From contig DATAUW010000023.1 in assembly GCA_036268055.1 (NCBI GenBank), forward strand, positions 1 through 50,631: a DNA stretch of 50,631 nucleotides, written 5' to 3'. The stretch's first letter is position 1. Every line of letters starts with the position of its first letter. The stretch comes from Verrucomicrobiia bacterium. Its GTDB lineage: Bacteria > Verrucomicrobiota > Verrucomicrobiia > Limisphaerales > Pedosphaeraceae. The notes under the pieces were generated by a model that worked only from the letters and a program-made list of their open reading frames with translations, was not told the origin of the DNA and did no database searches. Of this stretch, positions 43,541 through 50,631 are shown in pieces. The position numbers were made by a program, and so were the translations under genes.

Positions 43541-44683
43541 ATGAACACCATCACCAAGTGCGAAGAGAAATCCAAACGGCGAGGATTAATGAACAAATTT
43601 TTCCTGGTCCTGGCGTTGCTCGCAGGGTTTTGTTCTTCGGTCAATGCCGCCGAAAATATCGCCGAGGAAATTTTGAACCAGGACAAGGAAACCCGGACGG
43701 TGACGCCGCAAATGGTTTCTCTCTTGCGCGAAGTCATCGAGGACGCGTCGAAAAAAATCGAGCAGCTTCAACGGCCGCCGAAAAATACCTTGGATATTCA
43801 CTACGTCACGAATGTGTTCAAGTGCATTGATGATACGCTCATCGCGCATGGCTTTGTTTATCCCGACGACGGCCTGGTGAGTCTGCTCGCCGATGGCCTG
43901 ACGCCGTTTCAAATGGCGACGAACCGGCTGCGTTCTTTTGAAGCGAGCGCGCACAACCATCGCCGCCGAGACATGATTGCGGCCCGGTTTCCCGGGCCTT
44001 TTTACGCGGTGGATTGCGATACCGCATCGTTCATTTATTTGGGTGTGGGTGAGCAGTTGAAATTGCCGATTCACCTGATTGAAATTCCGGGACGACTCGG
44101 TTACCCCGGCCATAATTTTGTTCGCTGGCGCGAGGGCGCCGACTATGTGAATTGGGAAACGATGGATGGCAAAGTCGAATCCGACAAAGCGTATCGCGCG
44201 GAATTTGAAATCCCGGCGGCGGAAATCGAAGCCGGATCGGCGATGACAGACATGACGCGCGAGCAGGTCCTTGGATACGAACAGGTGTTGCTGGCCATCG
44301 AATACGAAGCCCGTGGGCAGTTTGAAACGGCGCTCAAAAAAATGGACCAGGCGCTGGCGCTGTACCCGGCGAATTTGCTCGCGAGAAATAATTTTGCGTG
44401 GGACACCGCCGTCGGCCAGGGCGTGACGGTGCGCGATTATTCCAAAGCGATCATGCACGCCGACTTTGTGCTCAATGTCGTGGACGATCCTGATGTCAGG
44501 GATACCCTGGCGGCGGCGTATGCTTCAGCTGGATTTTTTAATCTCGCCGTGGCGGAAGAGCAGCGGGCCATCAAAGGCCATTCATCAAAAGAATATCAGA
44601 AGCGGCTGGCGCTTTATAAAAAAGGCCAGGTTTACCGGCAGAACAAGGCTTCGGACGGGCCGGTGGGAGAGTTTAAGCCTTAA
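43541..44683 (+). CDS. Exported protein with transglutaminase-like core and TPR region
   Basis: 380 residues from the ATG at 43541, supported by GGAGG 6 bases upstream; an internal ATG at 43589 is an alternative that shortens the n-region. The signal peptide core is KFFLVLALLAGFCSSVNA. Residues about 150-225 look like a transglutaminase/SirB1-type fold: FYAVDCDTASFIYLGV with a candidate nucleophile Cys, GHNFVRW with a candidate His, and YVNWETMDG with the third polar residue. Residues about 255-350 are helical with tetratricopeptide-like pairs (YEQVLLAIEYEARGQFETAL, then ALALYPANLLARNNFAW and DTLAAAYASAGFFNLAVAEE). It may bind or cut peptides in the periplasm. Catalytic activity is a hypothesis. 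Confidence 0.65.
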   Translation: MNTITKCEEKSKRRGLMNKFFLVLALLAGFCSSVNAAENIAEEILNQDKETRTVTPQMVSLLREVIEDASKKIEQLQRPPKNTLDIHYVTNVFKCIDDTLIAHGFVYPDDGLVSLLADGLTPFQMATNRLRSFEASAHNHRRRDMIAARFPGPFYAVDCDTASFIYLGVGEQLKLPIHLIEIPGRLGYPGHNFVRWREGADYVNWETMDGKVESDKAYRAEFEIPAAEIEAGSAMTDMTREQVLGYEQVLLAIEYEARGQFETALKKMDQALALYPANLLARNNFAWDTAVGQGVTVRDYSKAIMHADFVLNVVDDPDVRDTLAAAYASAGFFNLAVAEEQRAIKGHSSKEYQKRLALYKKGQVYRQNKASDGPVGEFKP

Positions 44684-44907
44684 AAGGAGCAGATTTATAT
44701 TGATTCATAGAATCCAATCCCAGCACCTATACTAAAGTACTGCAGCAACTAAAAGGTTGGGCCGCGTTATCGTTATCGGAACCGATCAAAATGTAGAATA
44801 ACCAGCTTTTAGATTAGAGATTGACTTAAAACCATCTAATTTGCTAATCTGCGTTTGATTGAGGTTTTAACCTCGGTTCCTCCCGACCCGGCGGTGGCCG
44901 TGCATTG

Positions 44908-47763
44908 TCACTGCTGGGTTGTTTTTTTCTTCTCGCGATGTTCCTGCCACAACGTCAGCACCGCCGGCAAAAAGGTCAGCGCCGCGATCATACATAGCGC
45001 CACACCCGCCGCCATGACTTCACCAAGACTGCGGATGCCCTGATGTTTCGCCAGCATGAGACTTCCGAAACCGGAGAGTGTGGTGAGCCCGGAGACGAAC
45101 ACCGCCTTGCCCGTGCTTTTGGAGAAGATGCTCGCGTTTCGTTCCTCGACGTAGCGATTCAAGATGTGAATGCCATTGGTCACGCCGATGCCGATAACCA
45201 GCGGCAGTGTCATGATATTCGCCGGGTTGAACGGGATGTGGAACGCACCCATCAATCCGCCCATCCAGCACGAACCGATCGCCACCGGCAACAATGCGAG
45301 CACTACAAAAACCACGCTGCGAAAATGAATGAACACCATGATCGCGATCACCGCGAGCGCGTAATACGATGCCTGGATGTAACTGTTCTTGAGCAGCGTC
45401 GTGTATTCGAGAAGTTGCACCGGCGTGCCCGTGACCTGCGGGCCCACCGTGCGCAATTCCTTCACGAACTCTTCCTGGTTCTCGTGGTTCCACACATCTT
45501 TTTTCGGATACACCTGGATCAGCAATTTGCCGTGCGCACCGATGAAGCGATGCAGCAGCGGCCCCGGCAAATCCTCCTCACGCAACCGCGAGCTATCGTC
45601 CTGTTCCTGGATCGAGCGAAAAGTTCCGTCCACGTCGTTGAACAAGGCTTGTTGGAACGCCGCGAGTTTTTCCGACGCCACTTGCGGATTCATGCCGAGC
45701 ATTTGTTTGCGCAAATGATTGATGGCGTCCTTGAGCGCGGCGAGTTGCTGGATCAACTGCTCGTCGGTCAGCGCGTTTGTATCGGCCTTGACATCGCCGG
45801 GAGATTTGAGCGTCACCGGCGCGGGCGGCGAAGTGGGCTGGGCCATGTCCTTGGCGATTTCGTTCGTGGCCGCGCCCATGTAACCGGCGGTGTAATAAAG
45901 CGTGGAACTCAACGCACTAAGTTTGACGGGCGCGGTATCGGGCGGTTGAAAATGAATCGGCGCGATGTCCTGCTTGATCTGGCCAATGAGTTTTAATTTT
46001 TCCGAAACGTCGCCGGTCAAAAATTGCGCCATCGAAATATTCGTGGAGACGGACGGAAGCTGGCGAAGTTTCGTTTCGAGTTCGAGCGCCTGTTGCGGGG
46101 AGTCGGCAACCACCGCCGCGAACAAAACCGATTGCGACGTTTCATCAATCAATTTTTTCTCGAACACCACCGCCGGCAAACCTTTCGACTGCATGTTGAG
46201 CAAATCGTAATCGAAATAGACGCGATGAAATTGCGTCGCCGCCAGCAGCGTGAGAAAGCCAGTCGCGATGATGATAATTTTTGGCCGGCTCAACCACATC
46301 TGCTCGACGCGCGAACGGATCGGCGCGAACTCTTCGGGCTTGTGAACCGCCGGGTCGTGGTCCATCCGATTTTGGCGTCCGCCAAAAAGCATCACCGGCA
46401 GGAGCGTCATCATTGGCACGAGACACACGATCATGCCGCCGCCGCAGATGATTCCCATTTCCTGGATGCCTTTGAAATTGGTGAGCGCCATCGCGAGAAA
46501 CGCCGCAGCCGTGGTCATCGCGCCCGTGAAAATGCCTTGGCCAGTATAAACCATCGCCTTGTGCATCGCTTCTTCTTCATTGCGGCCGTGGCGCAATTCC
46601 TCCTCGTAACGCGTGATGAGATGCACGCCAAAATCAATCGCCAGCCCGATCAGGATCGGCGCGAAGGTGATCGTCAAAATATTTAAATGCCCGACGACGA
46701 GCGTGGTGAACGCCAGCGTATAGGCCAGGCCGACGATGAGGCAGACCGTCGCCTTAAGCGGACGCCCCGTCTCCTGATAACCGTAAATAAAAATCATCGC
46801 GCACACCACGAGCGATACGATGCTCGCGACGAGCGAATCATGTTGCGATTGCGCCATCTCGTCGTGTTCAAGAATGGATTCACCGGTGATGCCGACGTTC
46901 AGGCCCGGCACTTCGCGTGAGGTGTCGGCGACGAGTTGGCGCAGGCGATCAATCGCCGAGATGCCCGCGGGTTGCGAGACGAGATCGCGGACGCGTTGCA
47001 TGGAGGGAAGGTCGGGGTCGTCCACGCGTTCGCGCGCGGTCACGAGATAAATATAATTGCTGCCGGACTTGGTCGGCAGCGCGATATAAATATCCTTCTC
47101 CGCTTCTTCGCCCGCGCCGAACAGCGCATAAATTCCCGGCGAAGGCGGCGTGCCGGGACGTTGCAACGCGCTTGTCGCCTGGTTCGCGATGCGCGAGAGC
47201 ATCGGGATCGCTTTCATGAGCGCGTTGTTGTCGGCGTTGGTTTCGTTTTTCGCGTGGCGGATCTGATTATTGATCAGCGAGAAAAGCGAATCGAGATTGG
47301 TCGCGCGCGTGAATTGCTGAACGAACGGGAGAAAATTTGTGAGCGTGTTCCGCATGTCGCGCAAGTCGTCCTGCGGCACGAACAGCAGCGCCTTGCGGCC
47401 CATCATTTTTAAATCACCTTTGTAAAAGACATCGGTGAAAACATTCGTCTCCAGTTCGAGCTTGTGGCCGAGACGCTCGACGAACTGCCGGTTCTTCTCC
47501 ATGTTCTCGCTCTCGACCACCACCACGAGATCGTCCTGCGTCGGAAATTCTTTTTTATACTTTAAATATTGCTGGTGATACGACTTGTCCGAGCCAACGA
47601 GGTCGTCGCGGTCGAGATCAAACTGGAGATTGAAATAAACGTAGAAAACGCAGACGACAAAGAGAATAAATTGCGGCCAGAGAAACAGCCAGCGATGGCG
47701 CATCACCACCGTGGCGAGCGTCCCGAGCGCGCGCCCGATCAGCGTCTCCGACAACAATTTCAT
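44908..47763 (-). CDS. RND-superfamily transporter (MMPL/HpnN-like)
   Basis: A 951-residue inner-membrane exporter. The ATG at 47763 is chosen over upstream in-frame starts because it precedes MKLLSETLIGRALG and the first membrane helix (LFLWPQFILFVVCVFYVYF). Two large periplasmic loops alternate with two sets of six membrane segments. In the first set, ILIGLAIDFGVHLITRYEEEL matches the proton-relay helix of MMPL proteins with the conserved Asp. In the second, LPLVIGIGVTNGIHILNRYVEE has Thr/Asn in place of that Asp, an asymmetry also seen in HpnN-type proteins. HpnN moves hopanoids to the outer membrane; no hopanoid synthesis gene is next to it, so the lipid cargo is unknown. It ends with a charged tail (EHREKKKTTQQ). 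yebC lies 11 bases upstream on the same strand. Confidence 0.85.
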   Translation of the reverse strand: MKLLSETLIGRALGTLATVVMRHRWLFLWPQFILFVVCVFYVYFNLQFDLDRDDLVGSDKSYHQQYLKYKKEFPTQDDLVVVVESENMEKNRQFVERLGHKLELETNVFTDVFYKGDLKMMGRKALLFVPQDDLRDMRNTLTNFLPFVQQFTRATNLDSLFSLINNQIRHAKNETNADNNALMKAIPMLSRIANQATSALQRPGTPPSPGIYALFGAGEEAEKDIYIALPTKSGSNYIYLVTARERVDDPDLPSMQRVRDLVSQPAGISAIDRLRQLVADTSREVPGLNVGITGESILEHDEMAQSQHDSLVASIVSLVVCAMIFIYGYQETGRPLKATVCLIVGLAYTLAFTTLVVGHLNILTITFAPILIGLAIDFGVHLITRYEEELRHGRNEEEAMHKAMVYTGQGIFTGAMTTAAAFLAMALTNFKGIQEMGIICGGGMIVCLVPMMTLLPVMLFGGRQNRMDHDPAVHKPEEFAPIRSRVEQMWLSRPKIIIIATGFLTLLAATQFHRVYFDYDLLNMQSKGLPAVVFEKKLIDETSQSVLFAAVVADSPQQALELETKLRQLPSVSTNISMAQFLTGDVSEKLKLIGQIKQDIAPIHFQPPDTAPVKLSALSSTLYYTAGYMGAATNEIAKDMAQPTSPPAPVTLKSPGDVKADTNALTDEQLIQQLAALKDAINHLRKQMLGMNPQVASEKLAAFQQALFNDVDGTFRSIQEQDDSSRLREEDLPGPLLHRFIGAHGKLLIQVYPKKDVWNHENQEEFVKELRTVGPQVTGTPVQLLEYTTLLKNSYIQASYYALAVIAIMVFIHFRSVVFVVLALLPVAIGSCWMGGLMGAFHIPFNPANIMTLPLVIGIGVTNGIHILNRYVEERNASIFSKSTGKAVFVSGLTTLSGFGSLMLAKHQGIRSLGEVMAAGVALCMIAALTFLPAVLTLWQEHREKKKTTQQ

Positions 47764-47774
47764 GCGCGGCCCAT

Positions 47775-48512
47775 TCACGCGGCCGCTTCGGAAAATTCCG
47801 CGTTGGAATAAACTTCCTTCACGTCTTCGTGATCTTCGAGCAGATCGGTGAGATGCGTGACGGCCTTGACCGCGGCAGGATCCGCCAGCGGAATCGTGAG
47901 CGTCGGCAGCGAAGTGATTTCGGCGGAGGCACACTTGATGCCTTTCGCCTCAAGCTGTTTGTGGACAGCTTCGAAATGCGCCGGGTCCGTCAAAATTTCA
48001 TAACCCTCCGGCTCCGCTTTGAAATCCTCCGCACCCGCTTCGAGCGCAATTTCCATCACCGCATCTTCCACCGCTGCGTCGCGCTGCACGATGAGTTGCC
48101 CGCGGCGATGAAACAGCCGGCTTACCGCGCCCGCCGCGGCGATCGTGCCGCCGTTCTTCGTGAGCAAACTGCGAATCTCCGATGCCGTGCGATTACGATT
48201 GTCTGTGCTCAGTTCGACGAGCATCGCGACGCCATGCGGCCCGTAAACTTCGTACGTGAGGTCCTCGAAATTTCCCGTCTCGCCGCCACCGGTTCCCTTC
48301 TTGATGGCGCGCTCGATATTATCATTCGGCATGTTCGCCGCGCGACTGCGAAGCAGCGCCATGCGCAGGCGCGGATTCATATCGGGATCGCCGCCGCTAA
48401 TTTTTGCGGCAATGGAAATTTCCTTCGCGAGCTTGGCAAAGATGCGTCCGCGCTTGGCGTCAATCGCGCCCTTGAACGTCTTCACCTTTGCCCATTTGCT
48501 ATGACCAGCCAT
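47775..48512 (-). CDS. yebC: YebC/PmpR/TACO1-family protein
   Basis: 245 residues with the family N-terminus MAGHSKWAKVKTFKGAIDAK and RGRIFAKLAKEI, the conserved GGDPDMNPRLRMAL, ANMPNDNIERAIKKGTGG, YEVYGPHGVAMLVELSTDNR and a late LTDLLEDHEDVKEVYSN. Members have been described as transcription regulators and, more recently, as factors that relieve ribosome stalling. Length and domains are complete. The gene is 29 bases upstream of nothing else on its strand until ybjQ, and 11 bases before the RND gene, so it may lead a two-gene transcript. Confidence 0.95.
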   Translation of the reverse strand: MAGHSKWAKVKTFKGAIDAKRGRIFAKLAKEISIAAKISGGDPDMNPRLRMALLRSRAANMPNDNIERAIKKGTGGGETGNFEDLTYEVYGPHGVAMLVELSTDNRNRTASEIRSLLTKNGGTIAAAGAVSRLFHRRGQLIVQRDAAVEDAVMEIALEAGAEDFKAEPEGYEILTDPAHFEAVHKQLEAKGIKCASAEITSLPTLTIPLADPAAVKAVTHLTDLLEDHEDVKEVYSNAEFSEAAA

Positions 48513-48541
48513 AAATAATTTTACAATTCCCCGCGCAAATT

Positions 48542-48880
48542 TTACGCGCTTGCTTCCACACTCACCGCCGTGCCGTAGCAGATCACTTCAGTGATGCCCT
48601 GTGCGATTTCCGTCGCGTCATAACGCACACCGATCACCGCATTCGCGCCGAGCTGCCCGGCATGCTCGAGCATCAGGTCAAAGGCATCCTCGCGCGCTCG
48701 TTCGCACAGCTCCGTATAGAGCGTGATGTTCCCGCCGAACAAACTTTGCAAACCCGCCCCAATATTTCCCACGATCGAACGCGACCGCACTATGATCCCG
48801 CGCACCACCCCGTATGAACGCGTCACGCGATACCCCGGCAGCTCAAACGCCGTCGTCGTCAAAGCATGTGTCTTATTCAT
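48542..48880 (-). CDS. YbjQ-family (UPF0145) protein
   Basis: 112 residues from the ATG at 48880; a longer frame upstream begins in non-conserved sequence. The family pattern is clear: ITRSYG-like [20 protein letters not shown], then [20 protein letters not shown] and [15 protein letters not shown], closing with VICYGTAV. These small proteins form pentamer-like barrels; their role is not established although a heavy-metal or stress link has been suggested. It lies 29 bases upstream of yebC on the same strand. Confidence 0.9.
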   Translation of the reverse strand: MNKTHALTTTAFELPGYRVTRSYGVVRGIIVRSRSIVGNIGAGLQSLFGGNITLYTELCERAREDAFDLMLEHAGQLGANAVIGVRYDATEIAQGITEVICYGTAVSVEASA

Positions 48881-49160
48881 GATGCCAGTATTTAACCACA
48901 ACTCGCCGCGCGCCAAGAAGGATTTTTCTCACCCCCACCGCGCTGCCAAACCCCCGATCCCTCCAAAATCCCCCTCGCCACCATTTATCAAAAATAAATT
49001 CTTTCTCACCCACAAAAACCTCAATTTCAAACCACTCACCAAACCCCCATAAACACTACTCCAAACCCGCCTCCCACCCCACAAATCCCCTCCAAAACAA
49101 AATCATGTCAATCCTTCCATAGGTTACAAAATCCCGCCCCTCTTTTGGCAAACTCATCCC
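48881..49160. other. Extremely G-poor intergenic stretch
   Basis: Between divergent ybjQ and the lipoprotein gene. The plus strand is nearly devoid of G: 49021-49080 contains 1 G and 30 C. No frame, hairpin or promoter was recognised. The bias continues into the two genes to the right. Confidence 0.6.
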
Positions 49161-49538
49161 ATGAATACAAAACATACCAAACTCAATCATCCATCCTCCA
49201 AACTCGCCCACGCCCTCGCCGCCGCGGCGCTCCTTGCCGGCGGCTGCACCCTGCGCCAGTCCTATCCCCAGACCCAGATCCGCGGCTACATCAACGGCCA
49301 GCCCTTCTCCATCAACGCCCCCAAAGATTCCACCCTCGCCGGCTTCGATGCCTCCGCCGAAACCAACGGCGCCGTTCACGTCCACATAGACAGTCTCCAA
49401 TCCGCGCTCAACCCCACCAACCTCGCCAACGCCGCCAACGGCCAGGCCGCCATCATCACCGCCACCGCCCAAGCCATCAACACCGGCATCCAAACCGCCA
49501 CCGCCACCGCCACCGCCGCCAAAGCCGCCCTCCACTAA
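49161..49538 (+). CDS. Small Ala/Thr-rich lipoprotein
   Basis: 125 residues. The signal peptide has a basic start (MNTKHTKLNHPSSKLAHAL), an Ala/Leu core and the lipobox LAGGC, giving lipidated Cys 29. The mature part has a short beta-like region (IRGYINGQPFSINAPKDSTL) and a low-complexity Ala/Thr tail (ATATATAAKAALH). It is almost entirely encoded with C-ending codons, unlike most of the window. I do not recognise a family. It may form a unit with the hydrolase 131 bases downstream; a dispersed repeat lies between them. Confidence 0.72.
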   Translation: MNTKHTKLNHPSSKLAHALAAAALLAGGCTLRQSYPQTQIRGYINGQPFSINAPKDSTLAGFDASAETNGAVHVHIDSLQSALNPTNLANAANGQAAIITATAQAINTGIQTATATATAAKAALH

Positions 49539-49597
49539 AAATCCAAGCGAAGGCGCACATCCCACAACCCCAAAATAACCCCACAGAAAACCCCATC

Positions 49598-49637
49598 CCC
49601 CAGTGGCCGTCCGCAAGGACCTCCGCGCCTCCGCGTC
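49598..49637 (-). repeat. Dispersed CTCTGCG-type repeat, copy near right end
   Basis: CAGTGGCCGTCCGCAAGGAC followed by CTCCGCGCCTCCGCGTC, the same arrangement as 1248-1287 with T-to-C changes in the tract. It lies between the lipoprotein and the hydrolase genes; a frame reading through it on the plus strand is an artefact. Confidence 0.78.
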
Positions 49638-49669
49638 TCCGCGGTAAAAATCCCATCCCCATACTCCCT

Positions 49670-50266
49670 ATGCCCCTCCAATACCCCGCCGACTACGACA
49701 CCGGCTACATCGGTTTCACCTGCGCCCCCGGCATCGCCTACGCCGGCATCGCCTACGCCGAACACTGGCACCGCCTGGGTCGCGTCCCCGTCACCCACAC
49801 CTTCATCGTCACCGGCAACAACGAATGCGTTGAAGCCCACATAGACGAAGGCGTCGCCCGCGTCCCCCTCGACAAATATTTGCGCGACCCCGCCTGCCGC
49901 ACCTATTTTCGACGCCCCCGCGCTTGGACCCCATCCCTCGGCGCCCGCATCGCCACCGCCGCCGCCAGCCGCATCGGCGCCCGCTACAACACCAGCCTCA
50001 TCCTCGCCCAAGCCACCGCCGACACCTGGCTCGGCCACTGGTGCAACCGAATATTCCGCGACTGGCCCAACCGCGTATTCAGCCAACTCCTCAACCGACG
50101 CGACCACTGGATCTGCAGCCAACTCGTCGCCTACGCCTTAGCCCAGCAACCCGAATTCGCCAACAACGCCCTCCTGCGCCAACCCCTCGACACCATAGAC
50201 CCCCAACAACTCTTCGACGACCAATCCCTCTACGAAGCCCCCCCACAAAAAACCCTCGCCGCATAA
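49670..50266 (+). CDS. Putative permuted papain-like (NlpC/P60, YiiX-type) hydrolase
   Basis: 198 residues from the ATG at 49670 (MPLQYPADYDTGYIGFTC). The frame is open far upstream, but that part runs in the wrong frame of the lipoprotein gene and through a repeat, so it is rejected. A His in VPVTHTFIVTGNN, an acidic position in ECVEAHIDEGVARVPLDKYL, and a later Cys in WICSQLVAYALAQ follow the circularly permuted order H-E-C seen in YiiX/permuted NlpC-P60 proteins. This would make it a cysteine peptidase or amidase acting on a peptide or lipid bond. No signal peptide. The composition is strongly C-rich, as in the gene before it. The fold assignment is by motif order only. Confidence 0.6.
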   Translation: MPLQYPADYDTGYIGFTCAPGIAYAGIAYAEHWHRLGRVPVTHTFIVTGNNECVEAHIDEGVARVPLDKYLRDPACRTYFRRPRAWTPSLGARIATAAASRIGARYNTSLILAQATADTWLGHWCNRIFRDWPNRVFSQLLNRRDHWICSQLVAYALAQQPEFANNALLRQPLDTIDPQQLFDDQSLYEAPPQKTLAA

Positions 50267-50275
50267 AACAAATCC

Positions 50276-50300
50276 GGGAGCGCGAGCGTACCCGCGAGCC
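50276..50300 (+). repeat. Single REP of the GGGAGGGCGAGCG family (diverged)
   Basis: GGGAGCGCGAGCG then TACCCGCGAGCC, with two differences from the arm at 13815, followed by GTAAC as in the 16819 element. A shortened CCCGCGAGCCG recurs at 50348. Confidence 0.8.
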
Positions 50301-50382
50301 GTAACCTTCACCCACGCATGGTATCGTCCCACCGCGAAACCACCCCACCCGCGAGCCGAAAATTTTTTACCTCCGACCCACT

Positions 50383-50520
50383 AAAACGGTAGAGCAGAAC
50401 CGCCGCTCCGCCGTCCGAAAAAGAGGCTATAAAATTGCACTCACCATTAAAACAAAACCGCCGCTCCGCAGTCCCGCAGAGACAACTAAAATCCTGGCGC
50501 ATGGTAGGGCTGCGCTGCCG
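50383..50520 (-). repeat. Palindromic repeat block (family B2), inverted copy 2
   Basis: Read on the minus strand it gives GCAGCGCAGCCCTACCATGC, a CTGCGGGACTGCGGAGCGGC segment, and CTCTTTTTCGGACGGC, in the same overall arrangement as 36631-36767. The GCGGAGCGGCGGTT motif occurs twice here. The 101-codon minus-strand frame across it is repeat-derived. Confidence 0.7.
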
Positions 50521-50522
50521 CA

Positions 50523-50631
50523 CTAGTGTCCAGCTATATCTATTGGAACTGGAATGACTTCTGGTTTTCCGGATAAGAGTTGTTTGAATGGTTTTGCGGG
50601 ATTTGTTGTGCAAATAGTTCCGCAGCAGGTA
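50523..50631 (-). CDS. C-terminal end of an unidentified gene (partial)
   Basis: A minus-strand frame enters from the right edge and stops with TAG at 50525-50523, after 35 residues ending GKPEVIPVPIDIAGH. The stop falls exactly where the repeat block begins, which is typical of a real gene end flanked by a repeat. A second frame is also open here but continues into the repeat. No family is recognised from so short a piece. Confidence 0.4.
   Translation of the reverse strand, partial: TCCGTICTTNPAKPFKQLLSGKPEVIPVPIDIAGH

Noticed and set aside
49145-49669. Arg/Pro/His-rich frame upstream of and in frame with the hydrolase
   Set aside because: It is the +2 frame of the lipoprotein gene, which has a proper signal peptide and lipobox; the low-complexity product is an artefact of C-rich DNA.
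50308-50613. 101-codon minus-strand frame at the right edge
   Set aside because: Most of it is the inverted repeat block; an alternative frame ending at 50523 looks more like a true gene end.
1-50631. CRISPR array, tRNA/rRNA genes, complete prophage or insertion sequence
   Set aside because: No regularly spaced direct repeats, no cloverleaf with TTCGA-type T-loop, and no transposase or phage structural genes were recognised; the mobile-looking sequences are all short and non-coding.

Overview
The window looks like chromosomal DNA of a Verrucomicrobiota bacterium, probably of the soil/freshwater Pedosphaera/Limisphaerales type. The pointers are a cytochrome of the PVC-specific heme-binding type carrying a C-terminal DUF1080 domain, a VCBS-repeat lipoprotein beside it, a PEP-CTERM surface protein, a PadR cluster with a membrane-protein prefix domain, an ECF sigma factor fused to a membrane domain, frequent absence of strong Shine-Dalgarno sequences at operon starts, and many dispersed palindromic repeats between genes. 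No rRNA, tRNA, CRISPR array, intact insertion sequence or complete prophage was seen.

Layout. 1-5 kb: the 5' part of xylA (minus), divergent from pgi and mnmG (plus). 5.0-8.5 kb: a compact five-gene operon, padR plus four tandem paralogues that share an N-terminal helical domain; three of them continue into a membrane core resembling the CcsA/CcmC heme-handling domain. A perfect 9+9 inverted repeat lies inside its promoter. 8.5-13.8 kb: VCBS lipoprotein and the large heme-binding/DUF1080 protein. 13.9-16.8 kb (minus): a GntR(YtrA)-ABC ATPase-ABC permease operon with an operator-like palindrome on its promoter. 17.0-22.4 kb (minus): purS-purQ-[toxin/antitoxin-like pair]-purL-purF. 22.7-27.1 kb (minus): a glycogen-debranching enzyme that joins a GH13 and a GH133 domain. 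27.2-28.1 kb (minus): vapB-vapC plus a 52-residue small gene. 28.6-31.2 kb (plus): a PilB/GspE-N-domain protein and the PilB/GspE ATPase. 31.2-32.9 kb (minus): the sigma factor with six decapeptide Gly-Gly repeats in its membrane part. 33.0-33.4 kb: a Phd-type antitoxin followed by a truncated PIN toxin. 33.5-39.5 kb (plus): serA, a parvulin foldase, a NifS-type cysteine desulfurase and dnaN, with a DnaA-box-like site upstream of dnaN. 40.2-44.7 kb: PEP-CTERM protein, CsgG/FlgT-like exported protein, and a divergent TPR/transglutaminase-like exported protein. 44.9-48.9 kb (minus): an MMPL/HpnN-type RND transporter, yebC and ybjQ. 49.1-50.3 kb (plus): a lipoprotein and a permuted papain-like hydrolase in very C-rich DNA, then repeats and the tail of a further gene.

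Most genes are housekeeping or ordinary for the phylum. The parts that deserve attention are the padR/CcsA-like operon, the sigma factor with its repeat membrane domain, the TA-like pair inside the purine operon, and at least four families of dispersed palindromic repeats. One of these shows paired (compensatory) stem changes between copies. All functional calls rest on reading motifs by eye; no database search was run.
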